Source: Epiperipatus broadwayi
Taxonomy: Eukaryota > Onychophora > Udeonychophora > Euonychophora > Peripatidae
Length of the DNA: 64,000 nt
Reading direction: 5' to 3'
NCBI GenBank assembly: GCA_028023455.1
Contig: JAQFVV010012424.1
Location: 1,282,001-1,346,000, forward strand
The position numbers and the translations under genes are program-made. The notes under the pieces are model-generated. The model saw nothing but the letters and a program-made list of their open reading frames with translations, had not been told where the DNA came from and made no database searches. Shown in pieces: positions 22,851 through 33,335 of this stretch (the first letter of the stretch is position 1; each line of letters starts with the position of its first letter).

Positions 22851-24047
22851 AATGCAGTAATAAAGATAAAGATTATTGACATTGTTTTTGTAATAGCCTT
22901 GCAATAACAAGCATCTTATATTTTTCTAATTAATAATATCTTACTGTGATGAATTTATCAAGTAGATTAAAATCTTAAAATGCATATTTTGCATGAGCCA
23001 AAATATAATATAATTCTGCTGTAACTCAAAACATTTTTCTCAAAAAATTAATTTTTATAATATACAATTTTTTCTCATAAATTTCTCAAACCTACATCTT
23101 CTCTCGTTTTTATCTTGATAATCAAATTTATTCATACATTTTCATCTTCCAGCTGTTTTCCTATTCTAATATTAAAGTTTCCAAGTCAATTTTAAAAAAT
23201 GGTTTGATTTTATCAAATGAATTCTGTACATCTATATAAAAATCTATTTCTTGAACAGAAAGAGAACTTGTTGAGACTTAAACCTGAATTACAGTATATG
23301 CAATTGATATCCTTCATTAAGCTTGAATAATTAATATTATGTTCTAAACTATTCATACTATTGTTTATTGTTCATCTTTTGTTTATAATGAATCTCATTT
23401 CATTTGCATTTGTAAACATTGTGTTTTGTATTAAAGTACATCTTCACTTTTTAAATCAATTGTCTCTTTATATTTTCTTTTAACTTCACAAAATCTAACA
23501 ATGTCTCATTTAATAATAGATATTTTTTAATATTTTATGAAATATCTTCATTTAAAAGTGATGTTCAGTTATAAGTAGCTAAATTAAAAGGTCATCATCG
23601 AATAACGTCTAGATCCACTATCAGAGAATTATTAAAACCCTCTGATTTCAGTTATCAGCTACTACTTGAGTGACAATTTATCATTTCATTAAAATAGAAG
23701 ACATAGTTATTAAATATAAAATAATAACAGATATTGTATAAATATGTATTCATTCACTTTTTATTCAAATAAATCTAACCTATATTTTACTTGAAAACTA
23801 TCAAGCATCCAATTAAAAAAAAGTCTTCCTCGGTCTTAAATACAGATAAAAGATAAAGAAATAAAATCCAGTAAACTTATCACAATGAAAGGATTCCTTT
23901 GGATGTGCAGTCTGTCAGTATTGTTTTTTATTACATAAACAGTTCCATGACAATAACAATTACTAGAAAGTATAGAGTGAAAATAAATGGTTTACCTTAA
24001 TCAAAACCAAAGACCTACTTTTACATAATAATGAATTCTTTTTTACA

Positions 24048-24049
<2 letters not shown>
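22851..24049. other. AT-rich DNA, nothing recognised
   Basis: No gene, RNA or repeat signature was identified. Confidence 0.5.

Positions 24050-24088
<39 letters not shown>
24050..24088. repeat. (TA)n microsatellite
   Basis: About 19 uninterrupted TA units, adjacent to the left end of palindrome D. Confidence 0.9.
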
Positions 24089-24091
<3 letters not shown>

Positions 24092-24152
24092 ATATACAAA
24101 TCATATATATATCCAAATACAGTACAATTTATATAAATTATATTCTTTTAGA

Positions 24153-24193
24153 AGTACTTTCGACTATACACTTTGTAGTCTTTATCAACTATA
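24153..24193 (-). ncRNA. Hammerhead-like motif, family D copy 1
   Basis: Inverted copy in the left arm of palindrome D, identical to copy 3 over the motif. It faces copies 2 and 3, so the three together can form a very stable hairpin in a read-through transcript. Confidence 0.4.
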
Positions 24194-24310
24194 TAACGTT
24201 GAATAATCAAAATGAGACAACCCTTAACAATACCCATAGTTCAATTCAGAAATCTGAATTGAACTATGGGTATTGTTAAGGGTTGTCTCATTTTGATTAT
24301 TCAACGTTAT

Positions 24311-24350
24311 ATAGTTGATAAAGACTACAAAGTCTATAGTCGAAAGTACT
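24311..24350 (+). ncRNA. Hammerhead-like motif, family D copy 2
   Basis: GUUGAUAAA, a 5-bp stem II (GACUA/UAGUC) and GAAAGUAC. The box UUGAUAA differs from CUGANGA at C3 and G8, both needed for catalysis, so this copy should be inactive. A second tandem copy is at 24408-24447 and an inverted one at 24153-24193. A diverged copy lies at 59884-59918 beside a PLE endonuclease. Confidence 0.4.
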
Positions 24351-24407
24351 GAATTGAACTATGGGTATTGCTAAGGGTTGTCTCGTTTTGATTATTCAAC
24401 ATTATAT

Positions 24408-24447
24408 AGTTGATAAAGACTACAAAGTGTATAGTCGAAAGTACTTC
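24408..24447 (+). ncRNA. Hammerhead-like motif, family D copy 3
   Basis: Same string as copy 2 except for one base in the stem II loop (AAAGTGTA in place of AAAGTCTA). Stem II GACUA/UAGUC is intact and the catalytic box is damaged in the same way. Confidence 0.4.
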
Positions 24448-25144
24448 TAAAAGAATATAATTTATATAAATTGTACTGTATTTTGATATATATATTGATT
24501 TGTATATTACATATATTGTGAAACGAATACAGATATCAAACTTTATTTATTACATATATATATATGTGTGTGTGTGTATTTATCTGAATAATCTCATCGC
24601 TTTCTTTTAAAGTATGACTTGTATTGATAAATGTGATTCAGTGTTCACATATATAAAACATTACTATTGTAACGAGCACAGACGTTTGTTACATTGTTTT
24701 TTTTTATATTTATTAAACATGAAAGTAAATTAAAAAGTTCGCATTTAAAAATTTTCTTTAAGAATTAAAAATTGAAACTAAATATCATCTTAAACTCATA
24801 TATATTAAATCGCACAGATAAATGAAAAATTATTAAAATAAAACTTTATTAAAGAAAAAGTATTTTAAAACTAAATTTTAAAAAGATTTGGAGATAAAAT
24901 TATATCTTTAAATTTATCTTTAAATATATTTTTGATTTGGAAAACAGGTTAATTAATCAGAAATGGAAATGATTGTTAATTAGTTAAATGTAAACCAGCC
25001 TTGGGCATTTAAATGTAAAAACATCGGTCAGATAGGAAAACAATAGAAACAAATAGCCAATGAAAGAAATCCATCGGGAAATCGGACCTCAGCGAAAGGA
25101 TCATCACATCGATGACATAATGCCAAGTCAATCCTTCGAATGCG

Positions 25145-25178
25145 TATAAAAGGAAAATTTGGAAATTATTAATCAGTG
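25145..25178 (+). promoter_or_regulatory. TATA box and initiator inside element K1
   Basis: TATAAAAGG at 25145-25153 and TCAGTG at 25173-25178, with its A 30 bp from the first T of the TATA box. This is the core layout of a Pol II promoter and suggests the U3/R junction of an LTR. Confidence 0.5.
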
Positions 25179-25216
25179 AGTTAATGATTATTACGATGTG
25201 ACAGATAGGTATTAGT

Positions 25217-25318
25217 ATGGAATTGGAGGTGAAGGAGTTGACAGACGCACTGTCAATTCTTTCAGCTGTTAAAGAAAGGAGAAATGAACTATCGTTTTCT
25301 ACATTGAGGACCAACTAA
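25217..25318 (+). CDS. 33-residue ORF downstream of the K1 promoter
   Basis: First sizeable ATG ORF after the predicted start of transcription. It reads MELEVKELTDALSILSAV and continues for 15 more residues with a helical, charged composition. It could be a leader peptide or the first codons of a former Gag, but the frame closes at once and I recognise no domain. The corresponding region of copy 2 is disrupted. Confidence 0.2.
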   Translation: MELEVKELTDALSILSAVKERRNELSFSTLRTN

Positions 25319-26875
25319 ATTAAAAAACCTCCGAATGAATAAATAAAACATCGGCTAAATGTATACCAATATCTTCAGGATGGCGTGGGAATTCCCGTTC
25401 AAACTTACAAACGACAGATAAAGATGAACTGTTTAAAACCGTAAGAACTTTACAATTAATGAACATTAAATTAAAAACTTTTCGTATTTAAAATAATTGC
25501 ATTAGTTTCCTATCTGACTAAAGTAGTTAAAATGTTATTTGATGTATTTTTTATTTATTTGTGTAAAATCATTTCCATTTATTTAATTTTGTTCTTTAAG
25601 TTTATTTATGATTTCTGTTTTCCGATAAATTAAAATATATCAATGTTAAACTTAAGTCGGGCGTGAATGGCTGTATAGATTTGTAAAGTTATATTAGGGG
25701 AGGGTAATCTTAGGTTATTTGTTTCGTGGTTAAATGGGGTCAATGGATTGGATATATTGGTGTGATTAGTAGATGTAATATTGATTCGCTACGGGCAGAA
25801 TTGCTTCATACGCCGCACACTTCCGTTTGCCTATGGAAGGAATTATAAGTCGGATACCGCAGTTCCTTTCTATGGAGTTTTTTGTTTTATTGCTCTTCTT
25901 TGCAGATAGATGTAATATTCCTATCTCATGAGAAGCAATTTCTTCTCTTAACTTTTTGTGCTGCCGTATTTTATTACATTGAATACATCGATATATCAGA
26001 TGAATTGATGCCGGTTTGACTACGAATTTTAACCTAAGGTTAAATAGGGATAGAATGTTTATTTTCAAAAGCAAATCTATGTGGTCTATTCATACTTGAC
26101 CCTAAATAAAAATGCATTAAATTTAAGTTGTTTATAGACGCTTGCATGGATTGGTTATCGGTTAAGTATGTTTTGGGTTTTCATATTTGATCAAAATATA
26201 TAGACATTCGATAAATAATGATACCTTACGGTGAGTATCTAAAATGTATTTATTCGGATGTCTTTTAAGTTATTGGTGACAATGCAAGTATCTTATGGTG
26301 AATACTATTGGGTTACGTATAAATTTCCCTCCGCAATTGTCAGTAATCAATAATTTTGTATTTTGATCGTTTATGTTTACTTTGAAATGTTTTTGACCGT
26401 GAAATCTATGTAACCGATCTATATTCAACATTATAAACAAGCTTTCATAAATTTATCTGTGCGAACTTAATTAAAATGTAAAATTAGAATATAATAGTAA
26501 TTAAATGTAAATTAAAGTCAAAAATCAAAGTTAAAATAATGTTAAATGTTAAAATGTAAAACTAATACTAAAATAATTTTAAATCTTATATATATGTGCA
26601 TAAATAAATGTTTGTATGCTAATTACTGGCAGTGGCTTATTTTATTTATTTTTTAATGTTGAAATCTAATTAGATAAGATATGATATTATTAAATCTCTG
26701 CTACTCCCTGAGCTAGTGACATGGGCTAACGACCGGAATCAAAATTTAAAAAAAAAAATTTTTTTTTTTGACTGACGTATCTGCCTACTTTATAAATTTT
26801 TCTAGGTTCAAATGCCTAGATGGCGCCCTGTAGTGCAGATTACGTTAAGTCACCTTCTCCGGATCGTTACACTAT

Positions 26876-27895
26876 AAAACACTAAATTAAATATTTTCAT
26901 CTTATTTAATTATTTGCTACTATTGTTATAGGGTTTCAGTTATAACCATGATAGATGGAGAGTGGATTTCATTTTTCAGATGAAATTTGTGCACTATAGT
27001 AATAGATAGTGTTGTGGTATGTAATATATATATATATATATAGTGTATTGTTTATATATAATTGACAAATATATATAATATCCATCAATCTTTATTAATA
27101 CATTGTAGAGTAACTTACAATTAATAATGGCAATAATATGTTGATATTCAATTGTTGATGATCAACTACATCTCCTGCTCATCAGAACTCCTTTGTTTTC
27201 AATCCAGAGTAACTTACTGAGCATGAATTTTATGATGAAAGTCATTTCTTGCCATAGGGATAACAATGAGTCAAAATGATTTCAAGTTTATCTAATGTAG
27301 CTTCTTTCATATGCTTTAAAGTTGGTTGATCATTTTATAATTATTATTGTTTATTATATTCGGATACTTGCCAGCCTCTTATTATTACAACAACAACAAC
27401 AACAACAATAACAGAAAAAAAGCAGCAATTTGGCAAATAACATTGATATGAAACAAAATTATATGAGTAGAATGTCCCCATAATAAAATTTAATCATCCT
27501 TAATGAAATGATTAGAAGCTAAAAACTTCTATAATTCTACTTATACATTCATCTATCATATATGTATAAGAGTGCAAGAGATATTTATAATATTAATAAT
27601 AACTCAAAAATTTACCTAATTTCTAAAGGTGGATGACTATGCCACAAGTTTGGCTATTGATTTCCTCCATTAACAAGAAATTTGTATATTTAAAGATGAA
27701 TAAGCAATAATTAATTAAACATACATTTTATCTAGGTCTTTATGTCATTTTAATATTGTAATGTAAGTGTATCGATGGTGGTGTTATAATTGCATGTTAG
27801 TTTATCTTCAACATGATATATGACTTGCTTTTACAAGATCTTTTCTTTAAAGCTTCTTTATAAATAAAAAGTTCGCTGAATCCCATTTTTAAATA
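26876..27895. other. AT-rich DNA with (TA)n and (CAA)n tracts
   Basis: A (TA)n tract lies at about 27025-27043 and a short (CAA)n tract at 27388-27408. Nothing else was recognised. Confidence 0.5.
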
Positions 27896-27900
27896 GTGAA

Positions 27901-27974
27901 AGCATTGGTGGCCTAGCGACTAACATAGCTGCCTTCTAAGCAGCCGACCCAGGTTCGCCTTCCCGGTCAATGCT
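27901..27974 (+). ncRNA. tRNA-like sequence or tRNA-derived repeat, copy 1
   Basis: The sequence makes a 74-nt cloverleaf: acceptor AGCATTG/CAATGCT (7 bp perfect), an A-box-like TGGCCTAGCGACTAACA, anticodon stem GCTGC/GCAGC with loop CTTCTAA (anticodon position TCT), and a T arm around GGTTCGCCT with a weakened stem. Three relatives (42934, 43470 and 44972) share the 3' flank GATGCTTTGACA. The variable anticodon loops and shared flank point to a dispersed tRNA-derived element rather than a functional tRNA gene. Confidence 0.6.
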
Positions 27975-27977
27975 TTG

Positions 27978-28207
27978 ACATATATATATATATATCTAAG
28001 AGCAATCAGAAAGTTATCTGTATGAATAAATTTTAATTATTTACCAAAAATAAACATTCATTAAATAATCAGGATCAAAATGCCCTTTATGGTTGCAAAA
28101 TAGATTATAGATGTTATTGGCCCTTTTACTTTAACAGCATGAATCATGAATTAATATATATATATATAAAGCAGAATGCAATTTGTTTATATTGAATATT
28201 TTCTATT
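27978..28207. other. AT-rich DNA between tRNA-like and family G repeats
   Basis: Two (TA)n tracts (about 27980-27995 and 28155-28168); otherwise nothing was recognised. Confidence 0.45.
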
Positions 28208-28515
28208 TACGTAATAAGGGCTTTGAACATTTCGTTGTGGTTTTTCAATGAAATGGATGGTTGAATAGTTGGAAGGGTGAGAAGGTTTAAGCCTGTCCAT
28301 TAAAGTTTAAGGAATTGCTATCTTAACATAAACTGAACACTGGTTATATATATATAAAAGGGGGATTGTGATCTGGTCTAACTGAAGATTGCTGGTTCTG
28401 TACAAATCTACTTATATTAGGGATCATGTATCTTGTATGTGATCATGTGTATCAGTTGTTTGAGGTGTAGTGGAGGATCAATAAACTAAAAAGTCCTGAG
28501 TTCAAATCCTTCTAA
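28208..28515 (+). repeat. Repeat family G copy 3
   Basis: GGGCTTTGAACATTTCG, TCAATGAAATGGATGGTTGA, CCTGTCCATTAAAGTTTAAG and CTATCTTAACATAAACTGAA precede a ribozyme-like segment (28370-28425). A tail GTGTATCAGTTGTTTGAG and GTTCAAATCCTTCTAATTAT follows. Same order as the other G copies. Confidence 0.75.
28370..28425 (+). ncRNA. Decayed hammerhead ribozyme, family G copy 3
   Basis: Outer stem I GAUC/GAUC and inner stem I CUAA/UUAG are intact; the inner stem is compensated relative to CCAA/UUGG elsewhere. The box reads CUGAAGA, but stem II and the GAA box (ACAAAUCU) are damaged. Pairing evidence is good; activity is unlikely. Confidence 0.5.
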
Positions 28516-28659
28516 TTATATATATATATATATAAATTTATATACTTATATATTTTTTATATTTACATTTTTAAAAATATATTTTATGCAACCTGTGAAA
28601 ATCTTTGTATCAATACACATGTGTGCACACCCATACACACATATATTTATATAAGTGAT

Positions 28660-28790
28660 TATATGTTGGACTATTCCTATCATTTAGTATTAAATATTAA
28701 CTGTCTTCAGAAAAAAATAAAACTTGACTTAAATTGTTCAAATATATTATATTGTTAGAAATAGCAAATAGTATATAACACAACTTTTCA
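28660..28790 (-). repeat. Dispersed repeat, family N copy 3
   Basis: Read on the minus strand it matches family N: AATAGCACATC-like start decayed, AATATTTAAATNNAGT region, CTAAAGACA-like segment, then ATATTAGAT-like and AGTCCAACATATAA. Divergence is higher than between copies 1 and 2. Confidence 0.5.
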
Positions 28791-28821
28791 AGTATTATTA
28801 TTATTTTCTCTTCTTTATATA

Positions 28822-28988
28822 CTGCTGGCCTAAATAGTGATAGTATTCACATGGAAATTGATTATGGGTCTTTAGGTTCATGAATATTGAATTTAAGGTG
28901 ATACTCTAACCAAAAATTCAATATTCACAAATCTAGAGGTCTGAATTCAGTTCCCATTCTAGTACTGTCATCATTTAGGCCAGCAACA
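28822..28988. repeat. Palindrome with tRNA-like centre
   Basis: CTGGCCTAAATAGTGATAG on the left answers CTGTCATCATTTAGGCCAG on the right; the arms are about 75 bp and imperfect. The centre reads AAGGTGATACTCTAACC, similar to the A-box side of the tRNA-like element at 61465-61545. AACATCTGAAGAAGAGAAGA just right of it (about 28985-29004) is a weak family C-like hammerhead core. Confidence 0.65.
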
Positions 28989-29018
28989 TCTGAAGAAGAG
29001 AAGAAATCAATAGTAGTC

Positions 29019-29423
29019 ATTAGTCAATAAAAATTAAAGTCATATATCACATGATATAGTCTTTTTAAGCTTGGAAATAAAAAACAATGAGCTGTTCTAA
29101 TTGCTCTAACAAGCTTTATTGGTAAATACCAGCAAGAGAAAGCATTTTAAAATCTCTATCTAGAAACCATATCCTAATCTCAGACCAATGGTTTCATGCT
29201 TTGGCACTCCTCAGTGAGGTGCTAGGATAGTTTCAGATACTAGATCTAAAAATATCAACCCAAATCCAGCATTTATCTATAAGTTTTTGAATAGAAAATA
29301 TGAAATTTTTAGATGCCTATATGTCTTCAATTCCAGCTATCCAACTCAAGTAGCTATGGGGCTGAGAGATCTTCAGCCAAACCATATATTAGTAACCTTA
29401 GCAATATAACATTGCTTAAGACA
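29019..29423 (-). repeat. Repeat family F copy 1 (ribozyme-bearing)
   Basis: About 400 bp, repeated in the same orientation at 29443-29850. Shared strings include AAAGTCATATATCACATGAT, AGAGAAAGCATTTTAAAATC, CTAGATCTAAAAATA, GCCTATATGTCTTCAA/ACCTACATGTCTTCAA and CTTAGCAATATAACATTG. Strand is given by the ribozyme. No ORF. Confidence 0.85.
29171..29228 (-). ncRNA. Hammerhead ribozyme, family F copy 1
   Basis: A complete 58-nt type I hammerhead. Outer stem I is AUCCUA/UAGGAU, the internal loop GCAC/AU, and inner stem I CUCA/UGAG. The box is CUGAGGA. Stem II is GUGC/GCAU with loop CAAA (G-U closing pair). GAA is followed by stem III ACC/GGU with loop AUU, then C17. Predicted cleavage is between 29183 and 29182 (minus-strand direction). 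Every core base is canonical. A stem I internal loop of this kind is where natural hammerheads make the tertiary contact that supports activity. This is one of the two best candidates in the window. Confidence 0.72.
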
Positions 29424-29442
29424 TTAAAGCAAAATACTATAA

Positions 29443-29850
29443 ATAGTCAATAAAAATTAAAGTCATATATCACATGATCTAATCTTTTTTTAAGCTTGTA
29501 AATAAAAATAATGAGCTGTGCTAATTGCTCTAATAATCTTTATTGATAAATGCCACCAAGAGAAAGCATTTTAAAATCTCTAGCTAGAAACCACATCCTA
29601 ATCTCATACCAATGGTTTCATGCTTTGGCACTCCTCAGTGAGGAGCTAGGATAGTTTCAGACACTAGATCTAAAAATACTAACCCAAAGCCAACCTTTAT
29701 CTAGAAGTTATCTATTGATTGGAAAATCTAAAATTTTTAGACACCTACATGTCTTCAAACCCAGATATCCAACTCAAGTAGCTATATGGGGCTGAGAAAT
29801 CTTCAGGTAAGCTATATATTGCTAGCCTTAGCAATATAACATTGTGTTCT
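29443..29850 (-). repeat. Repeat family F copy 2 (ribozyme-bearing)
   Basis: Direct copy of 29019-29423 with small differences. Its right side (29859-29905: CTTGCTGGCATTTATCAATA, then GTTAGAGCAATTAGCACAGC) is an inverted version of its left side (29512-29565), so the unit has inverted ends. Confidence 0.85.
29595..29652 (-). ncRNA. Hammerhead ribozyme, family F copy 2
   Basis: Same 58-nt fold as copy 1. Differences are in the stem I internal loop (GCUC in place of GCAC) and at the cleavage triplet, GUA in place of GUC; position 17 may be A, C or U in hammerheads. Predicted cleavage is between 29607 and 29606 on the minus strand. All stems and core bases are intact. Confidence 0.7.
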
Positions 29851-29924
29851 CTTGCTGGCATTTATCAATAATGCTTGTTAGAGCAATTAGCACAGCTCAT
29901 TAGTCAAAGGGTTGTGTTATATAC

Positions 29925-30005
29925 TAACCTGTTTGCTATTACTACCAGCTGAATATATAAAAGTTTAAATAAAGCTTGAATTTTTCTAAAATATTAAACA
30001 TTTGA
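29925..30005 (+). repeat. Dispersed repeat, family N copy 4
   Basis: TATATACTAACCTGTTTGCT, ATTACTACCAGCTGAATATA, then AGTTTAAATAAAGCTTGAAT and TTTTCTAAAATATT. This follows the order of family N at 61630-61720. Confidence 0.55.
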
Positions 30006-30159
30006 TATATATACATATGATTAAAATGAAAACTTTCATGGTTATAAGCTAAAATTTTTTTTTTTTTGGGTTGTACGGTATATTAGTTTTCTGCATAGAA
30101 AAATTATTCTGTCCAGCACACAATCCTGTTTAAAGTTTTTTTAATTTTTTCAAAAAAGC

Positions 30160-31265
30160 CTTCATTCACGCAAACATAATTTTCTTTTGTTGGATTCAGT
30201 TGCCAACATTTTCACAAAATCACATTTATCTTTATCAAGGCTAAGACTGTAATGGAGAACTATTGTGTCTCAAGTAATAATAAGATTGCACATAGGTTAA
30301 AGACTTCCTCCATATATACATTTAATGGTTGTCCAATCAGAATTAAAAGAAGTTAACAAAAATTTTTGTGTTTCTTTATGCTTTACAATAAGATGATTTA
30401 TGAAAAATGGATTTTTGAAGAAGAAAGATATAAAATGATGGATTTCCATAAGGCCAGAATACTCTGTATTTCATCACATTTATTTAAACTGTTTGGTTAT
30501 TTTAAAATATTCAATAGATTCTCTCATAGTTCTAAAGTCATATTTTTCTAAAGTAACTAGTATTGTCATCTAATCAATTAAAGTTGGGGGTGGGGTTAAA
30601 TGCACTGTAAAAGCTAATGCAATCAACTTTTAATTGAAGACAATTTTATGGTCCTAACACTGACACCAGTGCCTCCATAGCTTCTTGGACACTACGAACA
30701 TGGAAATTTATAGATACCTTAATATCCTAAAAGTATGTGCTCTTCAAATAGATGCATTAGTGTGTGAGTATGCTTTCAATCAAAAGTTGATTATACCAGT
30801 TTTTACATCATATTTTTAAAAAATTAGCTACCGTTGGTTGTGATAATACTAAAATACTAGCTACTTTAGAAAAGTACGATTTAAGAACTACAAGAAAATC
30901 TGCTGAAATTTTAAAAAGACCAAACAGTTTAACAAATGTGATGAAATATAGTGTATTCCAGCCTTATGAAAGCCCATCATTTTATATCTTTCTTCTCCTT
31001 CAAAAATTATTTTTAATAAATCAGCTGACGGTAAAACAAAAGGAAATACAGAAAATTTCATTAATCCATTTCGCATTCTGATTGGAAAACCATCAAATAT
31101 ACATAGGAATAAATGGTATTTACTTCAGATGAAATCTCGCTACCACTGGAGACGTTACAGTATTCTTTTATAGTCTTAATCTTGACAAAGATGAATCTAA
31201 TTTCGTTTACATTTGGCAACCTAATTCAGCAAAGGAATTTTTTATTTCGATCGATAAAGATTTTG
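30160..31265. repeat. Large inverted repeat, 1.1 kb
   Basis: Left strings (GTTGCCAACATTTTCAC at 30199; TTTATCAAGGCTAAGACTGT; GAAAGATATAAAATGATGGA at 30424; CATCACATTTATTTAAACTG) answer right strings in inverse order (CAAACAGTTTAACAAATGTG at 30924; TCATTTTATATCTTTCTTCT; CTTTTATAGTCTTAATCTTG; ACATTTGGCAACCT at 31209). Outer ends carry a PLE-like string, CUUGAUAAAGAU (minus, about 30240) and CUUGACAAAGAU (plus, about 31182), followed by hairpin-forming bases and then GUGAAAAUG or UUCGUUUAC, so a decayed hammerhead is possible. The ORFs inside are chance. Confidence 0.65.
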
Positions 31266-31429
31266 ATGGCGAATTCAGAAACATTAAACAGGATGCTTTG
31301 TGTGCTGAATAGAATAATTTTTTTTATACAAACAACTAATATGTTATGATCTTGAAATTTTTTTATTTTCCTATATTTATATTTGAATTGTTATTAATTG
31401 TATTCTTTTCGGAGCCAATGTGTAATATC

Positions 31430-31626
31430 TGGTAATTAGTGAATATATCAACAAAAATAGTTTTTCTTTAATATTTAGCTTTATTACTGCCTAGCATGCT
31501 TTCAATATATTTACTATATCATATTCATGCCACACATATTATGTAAATATATTTAGAGCATGCTAGGCAGTAATAAAGCAAGAAATTAAAAAAACTACCT
31601 TTTCTGTAAGTATATTTATTAATTAC
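31430..31626. repeat. Near-perfect palindrome, arms about 90 bp
   Basis: TAGCTTTATTACTGCCTAGC at 31477 answers GCTAGGCAGTAATAAAGCA near 31562-31581, and the outer parts (GGTAATTAGTGAATATAT against AAGTATATTTATTAATTACC) also pair. The 27-bp centre is CATATTCATGCC-like. No target duplication is obvious. It is a MITE-like foldback or a head-to-head retroposon pair. Confidence 0.8.
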
Positions 31627-33035
31627 CAAATATTATATATATATATTTGTATATACTATCTACAATACTCCTTTTATTACAGATCATATGTATTTTCATG
31701 TTAAGAAATGTATGGATATTTGTGCCTGTGATATTTTCTGTTAATCTCATTTATAAATAGTTTTACATTTTATAGATCTGGATGCTTGTGAAGTTGTGGA
31801 AGATTTATTCAATAATTAAACTCTCATTACACAATATAAAAAAATTGAAATATACAATTTAATAATGTGTTGTATATATGGATCAATGTACACGTACTTC
31901 ACATATCCATATATTTAAATCTATCACCTGATAACATAATTGATTTGTGTTTGCTTCATTGATTAAATATAACTAACTGTAAGTATACTTGGATTGGTGA
32001 TATTTAGCTAATTAATAAAAATAAATAAGTACTTCTAATATTATCTCTATTTATTCTAATTATCTTTGATACAAATTTATTTTGTCGCACATAATTAGAT
32101 TGTGAATATGTAGATACAGTTGTGTATCAATCCAGATCTGTTATCATTGTTATTTGGATCATGCAAATGCAGTGCATCTGAAAATATCAATAATCTATCT
32201 AAATTATATTTAATAAGTTTTCATATATTCACACACATTATGTATATTGGCAATAACAATTCGAAAGCAAAATGTACCTCTAATTCTTTCATTTTATTCT
32301 ACTTGTGTTTAATTTAGCTTATTTAATGATAATTAAAATACTTAAATGATAATACAATCTTTTTGTCATAATATAAAATTATGAGAAATTTTATATCTTA
32401 TATGCATATCTTTTTATACATATATGTATGCATAAATAATATAAATTAAAAAAAATGAAACATACTAAATTATGAACTTATTCTGCCCAAAAATTCTGAT
32501 AATAATGAGATCACGTATATTCAAAGTTGAAATTATTAATGTTTCAGAAAGTGGACTGGTAGTTCAGGAATTGTAATAAAAAAAATATTTCAGTGGGTTT
32601 AGTTACAGTACTTATTTTTACTGTGCCAAGATATACCCCATCCTTTAATATGTTAAAAGCAACAGCATATTGAAGATGGCGCTGCATCTTCAATACATGA
32701 GTCCATCCTTAAAAAGCTATTAATATATTTATATAGACTCATATTCTCAAGACAATAACTATTCAAGCTTGGATTATAAACCTCTTGCATTTTTAAATGC
32801 TAATTACTAAATCAAACTTTTTGTATTTGCATTCATACTGTACATTCTGTAGATAATTTTTTGAACTGACAAAAAAAATTATAAGCTAAATACAAAATCT
32901 AAGAAAATTAACTTCTTGTTTTTATATTTAATGATTTAAATAAAAAATTGCACTGACAAACCTGTATTAGATCCATGATTAATTAAAGTGTCTTGAGAAG
33001 GCAATGTTAGAGTAAGTACAAACATTCTTTAGCAC
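31627..33035. other. AT-rich DNA, nothing recognised
   Basis: No gene or repeat was identified. ATATGGATCAATGTACACGT (31877) and similar bits show no second copy that I could find. Confidence 0.45.
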
Positions 33036-33039
33036 TGAT

Positions 33040-33335
33040 TTTCATTCAAATGCTTTAGATTTTCTACTTAAAGTAATGTAGAAGCTTTTGTGGACAACCA
33101 ATTTACAACAATACCATAAACCTGTTTAGTTAATTGAATTAAATGCCTTGACAAAACCAATAATTTCCAACCATTCCTCTTGCATTGGCCTGACAACAAA
33201 AATTATGTCGTTAATACAGCTTGTTGAATCTCTAAAACCACATTGAATTTCTGATAATTGTTTATCTATGATTAGAAACAATCTACTCAACAAAATTCTT
33301 GAAAATACCTTTGCTGTTGTGCAGAAATAATTGTT
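33040..33335 (-). pseudogene. LINE reverse transcriptase fragment (RTE/CR1-like), broken
   Basis: Reading the minus strand from about 33315 gives KVFSRILLSRLFLIIDKQL, then SEIQCGFRDSTSCINDIIF, then VVRPMQEEWLE, and IIGFVKAFNSIN before a stop. The continuation LWYCCKLVVHKSFYITL fits LWxxLxKLGCPxKFIxxL. These are RT fingers motifs: RIL..RL, QCGFR, and F(V/A)D..KAFDS with the catalytic Asp lost here (FVKAFNS). It is a short internal piece of a non-LTR retrotransposon of the type whose endonuclease fragment occurs at 61834-62040. Confidence 0.7.

Larger units (their letters stand above)
24113..24487. repeat. Family D: palindrome plus 97-bp tandem pair
   Basis: The left arm (about 24113-24249) is the inverse of the sequence right of the centre (24250-24253). 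To the right the inner unit occurs twice in tandem: 24254-24350 and 24351-24447, each 97 bp, both beginning with GAATTGAACTATGGGTATTG and ending CGAAAGTACT. The second unit then continues with the outer part of the arm, CTAAAAGAATATAATTTATA. Each unit ends in a hammerhead-like string. Tandem hammerhead units next to inverted ones are typical of PLE terminal repeats. Confidence 0.85.
24668..26871. mobile_element. Element K copy 1 (LTR-like, 2.2 kb)
   Basis: Bounded by TGTAACG at the left and CGTTACA at the right, with CTAT on both outer sides (24664-24667 and 26872-26875), consistent with a 4-bp target duplication. Subterminal inverted strings CGCACAGATAAAT (24812) and ATTTATCTGTGCG (about 26452) lie inside. 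A second copy lies at 39686-41968. A TATA box and initiator are at 25145/25175. It has no RT, integrase or transposase reading frame; two ORFs of about 100 codons (minus strand, 25009-25314 and 25766-26074) are not conserved in copy 2. It is either a long solo LTR or a non-autonomous element. Confidence 0.65.

Noticed and set aside
24031-24279. 82-codon ORF at the D palindrome
   Set aside because: It consists of (TA)n-coded Tyr-Ile repeats and the palindrome arm; not a gene.
25009-26074. Two minus-strand ORFs of about 100 codons in element K1
   Set aside because: Aligned regions of copy K2 do not preserve either frame, so they are not the element's protein.
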